A stretch of DNA of 64,000 nucleotides from Paralvinella palmiformis (GCA_025642065.1 JAODUP010000570.1:124001-188000); one strand, 5' to 3'; positions 37,192-49,160 are shown, counted from the first letter of the stretch. The notes: generated by a model not told the origin, from the letters alone. Translations and numbers: made by a program.

Positions 37192-37667
37192 AGTGCATTT
37201 TGTACTACTTGGCCATCACATGACAACAATGATAGGATTGATTTTGGAAACACTGATGTTGAGGTTATTACAACCCACTTCAAGGACATACGTGAAAACA
37301 GTAATATTAAGATTGATTATGCTTTGACAGAATGGGACATGATAAAGAATAATTTTTATGGAAGGCAAGTTGAATCAATCCAACATAAATATGAACCATA
37401 CAATATTAATCACATTTAGCTTTTAGTTTATTTATGAATTAGGTGTACTTATATTCTAATCTGCCTATGTAATATCAGACATGTAAGTAGATTAATACAG
37501 GTTCTTTATCAGTTGATTAATCTCTTAACTGAATTTAAAGTACATCATTAAATGATCTGATGACCATTCAGCTGACAGGTCCAGCTGTTGATAAATTTGA
37601 CCCAGATCCTGCAATTCAAGAATGGTTAAAGGCGGCACACATAAGAGGAGACTTGATTAATGGATAG
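37192..37667 (+). pseudogene. C-terminal relic of a hAT-transposase-derived gene
   Basis: Two plus-strand frames are separated by about 140 bp. The first (to the stop at 37,417) reads RIDFGNTDVEVITTHFKDI, IDYALTEWDMIKNNFYG. The second (37,557-37,667) reads LMTIQLTGPAVDKFDPDPAI, QEWL. In hAT-derived genes of the ZNF862 / C17orf113 type the same order is seen: FG-x-EI-x-L-x-x-HF, EW-x-x-LK, the dimerisation region, then L-IR-GP-x-FD-x-x-AI-x-W at the C-terminus. The dimerisation core (usually with a CERGFS-like motif) is missing between the two pieces. Hence a relic with a deletion, or exons with one lost. Confidence 0.6.
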
Positions 37668-38278
37668 CGAGCCAAACTTAAAGGGGGATAGACTTCAGAC
37701 AGTTCAACTAATAGTGGCTGGTGGTGTATTTCTGGAGGGATAATGAAGAACATAGTAAGAGTGCAGAGAAACAGGTAGTTGGACCTGCTCAAGTAAATAG
37801 AGCTTTGAAATTTAAATTAATGTTCTTTCTTTCACTTGAGAAGCCATGTTGTGCTGAAAATGAAAACAATTACTGTATTTGAATGGTATTTGTTTAATTT
37901 TTATGTGGGTCTGATCTTCGTAACTTTTCTAGTCAGCACAGCATGTCTGGTATATATATAATTACTGACATGTTTATTAAAATATTCCTACAGCATAATA
38001 CATATTTCATAAGTCATTGGCTCAAAATATTCATTATTTTAACCTTTGAACAAAGTATTCATATTTGAATATTAAAAATTATTACAATCGCACCCAAAAT
38101 ATTTGTATGCTTCAGTAGCCAAAATACTAAATTGTTTGATACTTTCAGACACATACAGTATTACTACATTTAGCTACAACGTTCACTTCATAAATATCAG
38201 CAGCCACAGAGACCAAAACTAAAAGATTAAAAAACCTTTGATCCAAAATGTTTTGAGTGCTGCCTAGCTTTATCTGGC

Positions 38279-38717
38279 CATTTACCTCTTGTGCGCAGCT
38301 GTGAACTCTTTTATGGTATCAATACCAAAGAGGTGTAGTACCCCATCTGTAATAGTATCAATTTCGTTTGTATGTCCTTTCATTACTGATTTCAGTTTTG
38401 ATCTTTCTTGATCATCAGCCTCATTGCTGGTGGCTACATTTACATAAACACCCATGTCAGGTGAAAACTGTGCACGCTGACTAGAGATAAGTGGGCCTAG
38501 TATGATGTGGATCTGAGAAGGTGTTTCTGTTGAAGTCAGAGAATAACCGTTTCTTGATGAGACCTCTTATTTCTTCACATACTCTGATATTATTGGTTCC
38601 ATATCGGCCCTTGTTAATTTTGCCCTCAATAGTTGGTTGAGCCAATAACGGACCACCAGCAAACCTGATTATTAAACTTGTTCTGTCTTGATGGATAGAA
38701 TAATGCCTGCATATCAA
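38279..38717 (-). pseudogene. Unrecognised coding relic
   Basis: Minus-strand frames read LIIRFAGGPLLAQPTIEGK, GRYGTNNIRVCEEIRGLI, KKRLFSDFN and then, after a frame change at about 38,470-38,500, MGVYVNVATSNEADDQERSK, LKSVMKGHTNEIDTITDGVL and HLFGIDTIKEF, with a stop at about 38,279. The sequence has real coding texture (amphipathic, charged, no repeats) but I cannot name the family. It lies about 0.6 kb from the hAT-derived relic on the opposite strand and may have no link to it. Confidence 0.45.
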
Positions 38718-38719
38718 AC

Positions 38720-40538
38720 AGACTGATTGTGTTTAGCGTATTACATCAGAGTGGTGGAGCGCAGTATAAACAGATGTGGTGATGTAGAAGCTGAGATGTA
38801 CTATATTTCAAATACACTGATTTATAATGTATAACCAAGATATTGAAATACCAAGGGACCCAAATATGTACTTAAATGCATATACAGGTAAATGCAAGAA
38901 TGAAGATGATACCAGCTAAAGTTTACAACATTACAATTGCTAATACTATCCCACCTGCATGATCATCAGATACTCTGTGAAACATTTGATAATTAATCAA
39001 CCAATTCAAGTTAATAGGCTATAATTCAATATCCACAGACTGATCAGTTATGACTGTGCGACAATTTGTTTTAAAGTACAAAATGCATTCTTAAAGTATG
39101 TGATAATCTAGCAATAAATATACCTGTTGTTTTAGAGTCTTTAATCATCAAGATATAAACTATAATATAATTATTGGAATAGAATTCCTAACACAAGAAA
39201 AGTATAAATCCATAAATATATATGAATCAAACTGTAAGAAACTGGACAATTATAATATTGATATTATCATTGGAACTGAGCATCATCGTATTAGTACTAA
39301 AGAACTTATTAGCACTTTTTAATACATAAGCTAGTTGCTGTTATTATTTAACTCCCTTGGATTAACTTATATACGAACTATGATCATTGCACAATGGGTT
39401 AGAGCATAGAACGAATTACAGAAGCTTCTAGAACAGGTAATAAACTACAAGGAAAATGACATAATGAAGAAATTATTTCATCCCCAAAGTATGAAAGGTA
39501 TATACAATTTTGTAATCCTTATAACAAACTAAAATGAACAGCAAAACAAATTAACAACAAAGACCTGTTAAATAATGTCAGTTCTTTATTTTAAGTAACG
39601 TGCAGCTTTATTAATACACTAATTAGGTGTACTTGGAATGAAATGTGCAAATTTGGTTGAAGTGGAAATAAATGTAGCTTGAAGTGGACATTCCATTACA
39701 TATGTCCTTTTAAGAAAGCTGCCACGTCAAATAACTCTTGGGTTGATATCAGCTGTACACGGATGGTTATTTAAAGCATGTCTTCTTGTACTAATAATGA
39801 AACATGGAAATATTTACATCGGGAAGAAATTTAATTTTCCGAGAAAACAAGAAAACGCGCATATGTGTCAACAATGTATATCAACATGAATAGACTCAAC
39901 TCTTATTTGATAGAGATGTATGCAAATAATATCATAAGCAAAGGGTACCATACACATATACTAACAAGGTTGGATTTCTTTTCTTTGTGCTTGAGAATAA
40001 CATGTACATTTACCAAATATACTAACACTATTCAAGATTATTGCAAGAAAGAATAAATTGTGAAACATGTTGTAAATTTAAAACAAGATCATATTTCAAA
40101 ACAGTGTATATTGTTGGATTAATTACTAATTATTCATATGTTTTAATGATAAATAACTAGACTCAACAGTTACTCATCTATTCATCTCCTCATATGCTTA
40201 TCCCGTATAATCCATATACATCACAGAAATTCAAAAAAATATTAACAATCTATTGCTAAATGTAATTTCTTACAAATATATGGAAATCTATGACAAATAT
40301 CAGATTTCTAAACAGTATTTCAACATATGTAGTCCTTTGCCGAATATATTACCAATGAAATAATATACCAAGTAAAGAGGAGGAAATCAGATAAAACGCA
40401 ATATGTATAATCTGCAATCGGTACGTCATCAATAGATACAATATTCAGAATATTTCAAAGCCAAGCGCTTTATTTAATTTTGAAATTACGCATTTGCACA
40501 ATAATTATGCTCTGTTACATTTCTTAATTTAAAACACT
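38720..40538. other. AT-rich intergenic DNA, nothing recognised
   Basis: No supported coding frame or repeat up to the SINE that opens duplicated copy A. Confidence 0.5.
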
Positions 40539-40718
40539 GGGACACCTCAGTGGTATAACTAGTAGCCCGTTAGATCACCGATCACTAACCATCTTAGTTC
40601 AAATCACGGCGTGGACATTTCTGAAGGGTGTTTCATCTTTGACTTCGCTTCTTTACATTTGGAGGTATCTCGGTCAATGTGCACAAAAGTGGCCGTAAAA
40701 CAGCCATCATCATCATAT
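40539..40718 (+). mobile_element. tRNA-like SINE, copy 1
   Basis: Head with degraded A box (tggtataactagtagc, from 40,551) and B-box-like gttcaaatc (40,597-40,605) at tRNA-like spacing, then a shared body (tctgaagggtgtttcatctt, cttcgcttctttacattt) and an ATC-rich tail (catcatcatcat). Three more copies lie at 52.2, 53.3 and 59.1 kb. It forms the left edge of duplicated copy A. Confidence 0.8.
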
Positions 40719-41519
40719 TTGAAAAACTACCTTTTCAACAGACATCCTTTCATATTTTTAAATATAAAATAATCTGAAATTAAAATTGGTTAGTGATCCC
40801 ATATAGGATTGAGATTATGTTTTGTGTAGGGCTTCTTTTAACAACATGTTTTAGAATTAGATCTACTTACATATACAGAGCCTTATTTTATCAATTTCCT
40901 TGCCTATCTACCAGCAACATATTTTATGTAATGGTACCATGTTGTACATATTGACAGAATCAACGTCTGGAGGTAGATATAAACTGACATGACAATGTAC
41001 TAAAAATTGTATTTGATTGATTATTGTACAGTAAATATTATGAAATTTCCAGATTGAATTAAAGGTATTAAGATAAGCAACCAACACAACCGATCAATTG
41101 CTGATAACTTATTATGATAAAAGACAAATAGTATAAATGGACAGAATATGTATTACATAAAAATGAACTATTATTGTATTATACACAGAGTACATTTATT
41201 TATGAGGATATTAATTAATGGCTATTCAAAGCAATTTATGATTTAACATTCCTTTCAAAGTAGATGTTTTAAAGGATATATTAAATACGATTTATTAAAT
41301 CAAAACATCAATCTGAAGTAAACGGACACAGTCTGAAATTCTAAAAATCGTGATCAATACCTTGGAGATATATAAGAATTGGGGTGGTTTCAAACTTGTC
41401 AACGAAGTATATACAATATTTTATCTACCGAATTATAATTGAACGTTTATTTCAAATGATTTCAATAAATATTGAATTCTTTGTCAAAGCGTTTCTGTTT
41501 TTTAGAGTTGCTAAATGTC

Positions 41520-41680
41520 TGTCTGTTAGCCATAATTTCTGTTAGCCATACTATTCAGTAGGCATAGTGATCGTAAGCATTATGTCCGGTAGGCATATTT
41601 TCCAGTAGGCAAAATGTCCAGAGGTACATTGTTCAGTAGGCAAACTGTCCATAGGCAAACTTTCCGGGTACCGTCTTGTG
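41520..41680 (+). repeat. Short degenerate array of taggca/tgtcc units
   Basis: About nine imperfect units of 15-17 bp such as cagtaggcaaaatgtcc, ggtaggcatattttc and gttagccataattt. The matching array in copy B is at 55,795-55,915, with a further inverted array at 54,062-54,170. Confidence 0.75.
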
Positions 41681-42461
41681 TATGGATGTCATATTGAACT
41701 GTTATGTCAATGTCTGGAAAAATGAAGATATTAAAACAAATAAGCTTTGATAGTTCTATAACACAAATTCAGATGGTTCATTATTATTCTAAAAAGGTTT
41801 TGTGACACAAAGAGCATGAACATGAGAAGTCTTCTTTGTCTGAGCCAGCATTGTTGGTCTTAATATTCTCACAATGCTTCACCGTAATTCAGGTATTCCC
41901 TATGTCTACACTGCTTTACAAGATACACGTTACAAGTATACATAACTTAACAATTGTATGAACTGAGGTCTAAACCACTCAGTCAGTCAGATACATATAA
42001 ATTACACTTTTAAAATTGCATGTTAACACAAAAGACCCCAGCTTAGAGGAAATGTGTTGATAATATATAGTGATAGAAAATGCAGAGAAAACATAGGATA
42101 GGGTTGGGATTTATAGGCACAAAGGGATAAAAATACGTTATGTCTACAATATTTTCTGCAAACAGTTTAATACATCAACAAAATATAAAGATTTGTTTAT
42201 ACTTATTTTAACTGATGTGGTTGTAGTTATTTTGGTCGAATTGGGTGGAGTAAATGTTAACTTTACTAGTTTAACTAAGGGTTTACTGGGATTTATCTGG
42301 GAAGGCTGTTTAACGAGCATCTGCTCCAACTGCTACCTAGATGAAGCATTGACAGGCTACATATAAATGGTGATATTGAACTAGTTTGATGAAAATATAA
42401 ACACTTATCTTTGACCAGTATGTTGTACGTGTAGACATAGCAGTATATTAACATTCTTTCT

Positions 42462-42550
42462 TTTATTTCAGATTAATACTTGCACTAGGGTGTGTATGTG
42501 TGTGTGTGTTATGTGTGTTGTGTGTGCGTCGGTGTGTGTTGTGTGTGTTA

Positions 42551-42583
<33 letters not shown>

Positions 42584-42935
42584 GATTGTGTGTATATATG
42601 TGTGTATGTGTGTTTGTGTGTGCGTGTGTGTTATGTGTATGTGTTGTGTGTCGGTGTGTGTCGGTGTGTTGTGTGTTCTATGTGTGTGTGTATATGTGTG
42701 TGATTATGTGTATATATGTGTGTATGTGTGTTTGTGTGTAAGTGTGTGTTATGTGTGTGTGTTGTGTGTATCGGTGTGTGTTGTGTGTGCTATATGTGTG
42801 TGTGTATATGTGTGTGATTCTGTGTATATATGTGTGTTTGTGTGTGTGGTTGTGTGTTATGTGTGTGTGTTGTGTGTGTGTGTCGGTGTGTGTGTATTTG
42901 TGTGCTGTGTGTGTTGTGTGTGCAGGTGTGTGTGC
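42462..42935 (+). repeat. (TG)n-rich low-complexity block after a conserved splice-acceptor-like site
   Basis: The block follows ttctttcttttatttcag|attaatacttgca, an acceptor-like sequence with a long pyrimidine tract kept in copy B (56,773-56,800). Immediately after that the sequence becomes TG-rich with TGTTGTG and GTCGG variants. The VCVCV frames (up to 175 residues) are repeat translations. Confidence 0.8.
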
Positions 42936-43694
42936 GACGTAAAACATGCGTTTTCAATGCAAAAGATCAAACCTATTTCAATACATATTTCTTATTACAT
43001 CTTTTATGCAGCCGTGTAAAACGACCTTCTATCAATTAATGCAGTACTCTCTGAAATATTTGTACTCTTGTTGGCAACCATTTCTCCGGCAAACATCTCC
43101 TTGCCAATTCAGCTGCTGGTAGTTTTTTGTCCATATTGTGAGCAATTATGTTATGTTCGTATAGATTAATGTCCACATTGTGGGTAATTATGTTATGTTC
43201 GTATACATTAATGAATACATAGTTATTATAATGTGATTGCGGGGCACGAAGATCAGGCGGATATGCGCTTTAATTTCGACACCCCCCACAACTTGACTGC
43301 ATATACTTAGGGAAGCGAAATTGGGTTTGTTCCAGGGTTACCTAAGCGATGAACGTTATTGTGTCAGGATTAAGAGTTAGATTTGAGTAAATCATAGTAT
43401 TTACTCTGGACTTTGACGATATTTCGTTCTAGTCCGATAATAATCCATTGTCTAACATTGTTCCGTCAATCATAGTCATTGGGCTGTTTCTCTGTGGGGG
43501 GGGGGGTTATCGGAAGACACACATGTAGGTCACATGATCAAATTGAAGCTGTTAGCTTGTCTGACACACCGATAACATATAAAAGTAGCTATATTGTAAA
43601 TGTATTACATTACCATTAAGCAATACGTATTTGCTGTTTAGAGCGAGCTATGGTGTTAAATGGTGCAATTTGTATACATTTCCACTTCCTGTAG

Positions 43695-43766
43695 GTACGT
43701 TTTCCGTTTACCTGTGGGCGTGAAACATTTGTCACGGATCAACGATGTATTGTTTTGTCCCAACAA
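43695..43766 (+). other. 72-bp exon-like open segment (copy A)
   Basis: Preceded by a pyrimidine-rich tract and AG (ttccacttcctgtag) and followed by gtaagc, a consensus donor. The phase-0 segment encodes 24 residues: VRFPFT, then CGRETFVTDQRCIVLSQQ. Copy B (57,785-57,856) keeps both splice sites, the length and the frame with a single change in the segment (gaa to caa, Glu to Gln at the residue after CGR). It may be an exon of a duplicated gene whose other exons I cannot place. It could also be chance within conserved repeat DNA. Confidence 0.4.
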
Positions 43767-44036
43767 GTAAGCTTTTGGCTGCACCTTGTTATCACTTTTT
43801 AGGTCTCGCTTATTTATAGGTCTACCTATAGATGGATTTGTGGACGTGTAGGCTTGTGTATGTTTAGGCTTGTGTATATTTAGATTTATTTATGCCAAGG
43901 TTTAGTTTTGTTTGGGATTATGCAGGTACAGAATTTTGTTTTGTGTAAGTGGATGCTATGTGCCAGTTATATATATATTACTGTTGATCTGTATAACTTG
44001 GTAATATGTATTTCACCTGAAATTGTCATATTAAAT

Positions 44037-44115
44037 ATCACGATTACTATTACGATTACACTCTTTTCGAATGTAATCGATTACGATTATATTTTAAAGT
44101 AATCATGATTACAAT
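44037..44115. repeat. attacgattac / aatcgatt array
   Basis: Repeated attacgattac and cgattac words with the palindrome gtaatcgattac, followed by atgattacaatcatga. The equivalent in B is 59,462-59,570. A similar array lies at 44,955-45,100. Words of this kind are common at the ends of hAT-type MITEs, but no complete element is delimited. Confidence 0.6.
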
Positions 44116-44425
44116 CATGAATACAATGTATATAACACAAAGATGAATATTTACTCAGGTACGATATAGAACCAGAAACACTTTGAAATGAAAATATACA
44201 AGAACATTGATGCCATTGTACGACGTTAATTTGTTTTAATATTTATAAGATCAATATTCTCCATAGAGCAAGTATAGAGCAAGTTATGCATTTTCCATGA
44301 ATGCACTGTTATTTAGAAATAGACTAAGATTAGTGCAGGCTGAGATTAGTGCAAACAATATCAATGGAATTGTTTGAATACATATTTAGTAACGAAATGC
44401 ATCTGTGTGCGTTAGCCAAGTAAGG

Positions 44426-44426
<1 letters not shown>

Positions 44427-44505
<79 letters not shown>
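44427..44505. repeat. (TA)n microsatellite
   Basis: About 80 bp of TA in copy A. The corresponding place in B (about 59,930) has only tatataataaatag, so the array expanded in A or collapsed in B. Confidence 0.95.
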
Positions 44506-44509
<4 letters not shown>

Positions 44510-44954
44510 ATAAAGATAATTGAATATAGTCAAATCCCCAAATCCAACCATTCTATAAATGCATCACTTTTCAGTCTTAAATTATTGCTATGCTTTAAAT
44601 TATATTTTTCTTCTATAACTTGACCACCTCCCAACTCCGACTTCGACCTTTGACCTCCGTCTAATGCCCACGTTTGTTATCCCGTATGTCGACTGGGCGG
44701 ACTTGTTATCTTGGTTATGTCCACTATCGCATGCATTAATTTCATGGCTGCTTGTCATCCGACTGCTGGCAAATAAATCAGGATTGTTTGGGGCTGGAGT
44801 TAAAACGACGATGACAGAAGACATGCACGGTTACTGCCTGTGTGACTAGATCTGTCAATGGGAAAATCAGTTATATTGTTATCTTTTGCCTTATATACCA
44901 AACCATATATCTGGCATTACATAACATGGGAAATAATCAAACACCTTGTGTAAT

Positions 44955-45100
44955 CTTGAAAGTAATCGCTGATTACGATTACATTCACAATGTAATCGAT
45001 TACGATTACACTGCATCTGGAAAATTATTATTACGATTTACTTGAGATCGTGTAATCGATTACAAATCGATTACGATTATCAATTACGATTACCCTAACG
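44955..45100. repeat. attacgattac / gtaatcgattac array next to the CR1 insertion
   Basis: Several copies of gattacgattac, gtaatcgattac and caaatcgattacgatt in about 145 bp. It lies within the block 44,761-46,690 that is absent from copy B, directly 5' of the CR1 relic. Confidence 0.65.
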
Positions 45101-45139
45101 ATAAGCCTAATTACAAATATAGTTAATAAATCATTATCG

Positions 45140-46620
45140 CATTATCTCTGGTTGTTTTCCCAAAATCCATGAAAGATGCCCTGGAAAACCATAATTACAA
45201 AACCACACTATGGACTGTAATATTCTAAACAATTACAGACCTGTTTCAATTCTTACATTTTTATCTAAAGTTTTAGAAAAGGCAGTTGCTTTCCATCTAA
45301 ACAAACATTTAATCAATAATAACCTTAATGAATCATTACAGTCTGCCTATAAAAGTGGTCACAGCAATCAAACAGCCTTGGTTCGGGTGAAAACGATATT
45401 ATGATAGTAGACCATAATGTAATTTTGCTCTAGGTTAAAAGACATGTTTGGTCTGTCAGGTAAAGTACTTGAATGGTTTAGATCCTATCTGGAACAACGC
45501 TCCGTTCATAGTATTTTATCTGACATTCAGTTTTTGTTATCTGGTGTACCACAGGGTTCAGTTCTTGGTCCTTTGCTTTTCACAATGTATAGCCGTCCTC
45601 TTGGGATCATTGCGCAGCGATATAGGGTTAAATATCACTTGTATGCTGATGACACACAGCTGTATATATCACTGGATCCTGACAATGAGTTAAACTTCTA
45701 CTCTTCCTTGAAGAATTTAGAACATTGTATTACTGATATTCGGCTTGGATGACTCAAAATCTTCTAAATCTAAATGATAATAAAACAAATAATATATATT
45801 TGGCTTCACCACATGGTGTTAAATCCCTAATGACATCAGCATTACAGATGGGTACATCTTCGATTACCCCTAATCTAGGGGTTATTTTTGACCAATGTAT
45901 TAACATGCATGAACAGGTCACATCAGTATGCCGAGCTGCCTGCTACCTTCTTAAGAACATCCACAAGAATCACTTGTAACTGTAGTCCATGCCTTTGTTA
46001 CATCTCGTATAGACTATTGTAACTCCGTGTTATATGGCATATCTGATTATAACATTAATCGCCTTCAGCGAATTCAGAATAGTGCAGCTCGCATTGTAAC
46101 AAATACTAGAAAATATGATCATATCACCCCAATTCTTCAGAAACTACATTAGCTACCTGGTTAGACAGCGTATCCATTTCAAGATGTTGTTAATAACTTA
46201 TAAATCTATTAATGATAAGGCGCCATAATACCTGTGTGAAATGGTGTCCATTAGAAAGTGATCCCGAAAACTCAGGTCATCCAGTCAGATACTATTGCAG
46301 GTGCCAGTGTCTCGGGTTAAGTCACTTGGTGATTGTGTGTTTGATATTGCAGCCCCCCCCCCCCACTTTGTGGAATAGGTTGCCGGCAGAGATTAGAAAT
46401 CTGTCTTCTCTTGAAAATTTTAAATCTCTTCTAAAAACTCACCTGTTCAAGGTCGCTTTCACAGATAAATAATTAGTATCTTTAAAACACATATAGTATT
46501 TGCACAGACATATTATTTGGGGTATTATTAAATTACATATTATTTGTACAGCGCCTTTGAATGGCTCCTGCTATTAAAGGTGCTTTATTAAATATACATT
46601 ATTATTATTATTATTATTTA
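45140..46620 (+). mobile_element. CR1-type LINE, 5'-truncated, nearly full RT with ATT tail
   Basis: Plus-strand frames give NNYRPVSILTFLSKVLEKAV (from about 45,226), LQSAYKSGHSNQTALVRVK, then a jump to VDHNV that deletes RT motif A. They continue with MFGLSGKVLEWFRSYL, LLSGVPQGSVLGPLLFTMYS, YADDTQLYISLDPD (YADD at 45,642-45,653), WMTQNLLNLNDN split by a frameshift, then INRLQRIQNSAARIV, HITPILQKLH and, after a C-run that shifts the frame, LWNRLPAEIRNLSSLENFKS LLKTHLF with a stop at about 46,472. The 3' end reads aaaggtgctttattaaata and (ATT)n to 46,620. Dead, but the best preserved LINE here. The corresponding site in copy B lacks it. Confidence 0.92.
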
Positions 46621-47589
46621 AGAACACGATGTCTATATATATATAGCTTCCCATCCTCGTCCAAATGTGCCTTGACGTGAACATTACTACTGACAAACAC
46701 ACTATAAATGAAGCATAAAAGGTTATTAAACAAACAGTGCATATATACTACATATGAATAGTACTGAACCAAATAACTTGAAACAAAACATACATTTATC
46801 GACATGTGTGTGTACTCTTATTTTACACAGGGTGCTTAATTTCATATGTGTGTGCTCTGCTTTTTATGTGGAATATAATTTTAACGATATGTTGTCATTA
46901 GGTGGAGGGCAATTATTATATGGAGGATCACAGTTGATGGATTTTGTTAAAATTTTATGAGTTGGCCATTGTTATGTTTCTGGATTTCAAGCTCATTATC
47001 ATGTACACCTGTGTAGGTATGTTGATCCATAGATCACACACTGTGAATTACCTGTGTATCTGGTGTATTTTCTTTGGGAGCAGCCATCGACTTCATTTCT
47101 TAGATATGATCTGCATAGAGGATAAATAACACGCTCATTCACTAACTGACTCATAAAGTATTCAGAATTGCTATATTTTCACAAACCACTAATTGATGTA
47201 CGAAGACTTAGTGTGTCAAACTATTAAACGTTCGATATATTCCATAAAATGTTGCCCTTTAGCTGGCCTATTATTTATTTGTATATATTATGGTCAATTT
47301 AAGCCACATATAGGTTCAGATCGATATCTGTAGTATTTAATCCACCATGTGATTGGGACAAGCTGATTAGTAAGTGGAGAACTTTTGTTTTGATGGTGTA
47401 TCCTGTACTAATTGATAGCACAATAATTGCACATCCAAGGAGATAATGAATCTAGGAATTGCAATGTCTGTTCTATCGGACATGAATAAATTATCGATTA
47501 TCACAGTTTATTTAACGATAACAAAAATCTATATAATGAGACGTAATACACCAAATAAATGGGGCAGAGTGAACATAAATGAATAACAA

Positions 47590-48870
47590 GTGTATTTTAT
47601 ACGGTCACTTAATACACATTTATTTTCCTAAGACGCTTTACACTAAAGAAATAAAACAATACAAAGATGTTCTTGCTCGCAAAACACATTCACACATAAA
47701 TACGTTAGCTGATAGATAGAATAAATCAGTTAGTATAAATAAACCTGTTTGAAGACCCTGAAGGGCATTTCTTTACTTGCCTCAAGTTTATTATGATTAG
47801 GCAACGTATTCCACATCATTGGTTGACACTTGGTTAGTTTTCTATCTGTATATTGGTGGGTTGGGTTTTGGTATCCTCCTAAGTGAAGAACGGGGTGATC
47901 GGTTTGAACTATAGGTCAGCTCGTTTAGATAGATACAGTGATTCTGTTCCACTCAGTACATTGAATGTGTGAAACAGGATCTTGAACAGTGATCTGAAAC
48001 TTACTGGAAGTCAGGGGAGCTGGAACAAAAATGGTGTTATATGTTCTGTTGTGCGAGAACATATAATACCGTACAGTACATAAATGATGAAACACAGTTC
48101 TTAACTCGACGTAGGCTGTTTATCGGAGAGATGGGAGGATATTATTTAACAAGGCATTTTCATAATCTAGTTGAGGAATTAAAAAGGTTTGGACCAAAAA
48201 CTTGCATATGTCATCATTTAGTTACTAACGAATAAGCCCTATTTTTCTGTTAGTCGTAGAAGAATGTTAATGAGGAAAAAGTCAATCCCTCTTAACGTTG
48301 ACTAATTTTAGCATGTGGTTTGCCATTCTTATAGTTATGTCAGCAATAAAAGCTTTAATAGATGATGAAATAGCATCCCATTTATCACATGGCCTAAACA
48401 TTATATAGACTTGGATATCATCGACATCTCAATAATATTTAATATTTTGCTATCCTAAGATAAGGGTTTCCCTTTGATGCCAAAGGAAAATTCTAAACAC
48501 TTCATTAGAATCGAGTGGTCGATTATATCAAAGAATGCAAATAAACCAAGCATAATTAATGCTACCGCGGATCTTTCATCAAAAGTATCCGTGATGTTAC
48601 TATGCACTTTTAAGAGAACCTTCTCTGTTCAATAACCACTATAGTTAGCAGATTGATAACTACCATGGATATCATTGTGCTTTAAGAGTTCTTACTCTTT
48701 CAGATAAAGGAAATGTTAGATATAATAAGACAATTCTTGTTATCATCCTTTTCTAACCTGTATGTTTTAGAGAACGGAGATGTGGCGGCTTATTTCAAAG
48801 ACAACGGCATCACATACTCAGCTTTTGATCTATCACTAATTATTCCTATCAATTACAAAAGTGTATTTAT
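47590..48870 (-). mobile_element. L2/CR1-type LINE relic in copy A
   Basis: On the minus strand, pieces follow RT order: LEKDDNKNCLIISNISFI (the NYRPVSN region, about 48,740), YQSANYSGY and TEKVLLKVHSNITDTFDERS, IMLGLFAFFDIIDHSIL (motif A with Asp changed, about 48,510-48,560), DVDDIQVYIMFRP (degraded YADD, about 48,400-48,440), INSLRRVKNC, EHITPFLFQL (about 48,040), then MWNTLPNHNKLEASKEM (47,765-47,815). The 3' end carries gtaaagcgtcttagga. Same family as the tail at 8.3-8.6 kb. It is also present in copy B at the matching place, so it was inserted before the duplication. The open plus-strand frame from 48,713 is a shadow of it. Confidence 0.85.
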
Positions 48871-48904
48871 CTATCTGTCTATCTATTTATCACTTTATCC
48901 TTCT

Positions 48905-48917
48905 TCCCACTCTCTCC

Positions 48918-48979
<62 letters not shown>

Positions 48980-48991
48980 TTATCTATCTAT

Positions 48992-49082
<91 letters not shown>

Positions 49083-49160
49083 TTATATTATTTATTTATT
49101 TATATATATATATATTTTTATCTATCTATCTATTTATCTATTTATCTACCTCTATCTAGG
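48905..49160. repeat. (ATCT)n, (TA)n, (TTTA)n compound microsatellite
   Basis: ATCT block 48,915-48,985, TA block to about 49,078, then TTTA/ATCT blocks. The equivalent in B (62,560-62,700) is shorter and mostly TA. Confidence 0.96.

Noticed and set aside
42492..43019. Frame of 175 codons rich in Cys and Val
   Set aside because: Translation of a TG microsatellite; the period-two composition and lack of the frame in copy B show it is not a gene.
43020..43110. Possible second exon (KTTFYQLMQYSLKYLYS) shared by copies A, B and 3.1 kb
   Set aside because: No donor site is conserved, A/B differences often change residues, and the 3.1-kb relative needs stops and a frame choice; the signal is explained by DNA homology.
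45448..45693. Alternative 81-codon frame across the CR1 relic
   Set aside because: It overlaps the true RT frame carrying VPQGSVLGPLLF and YADD and has no motif of its own.
48713..49159. A 148-codon plus-strand frame conserved at its start between duplicates, preceded by an acceptor-like ctctttcag
   Set aside because: Its first 50 codons are the shadow of the minus-strand L2-type reverse transcriptase (LEKDDNKNCLIISNISFI and neighbours), and the rest is translation of (ATCT)n and (TA)n.
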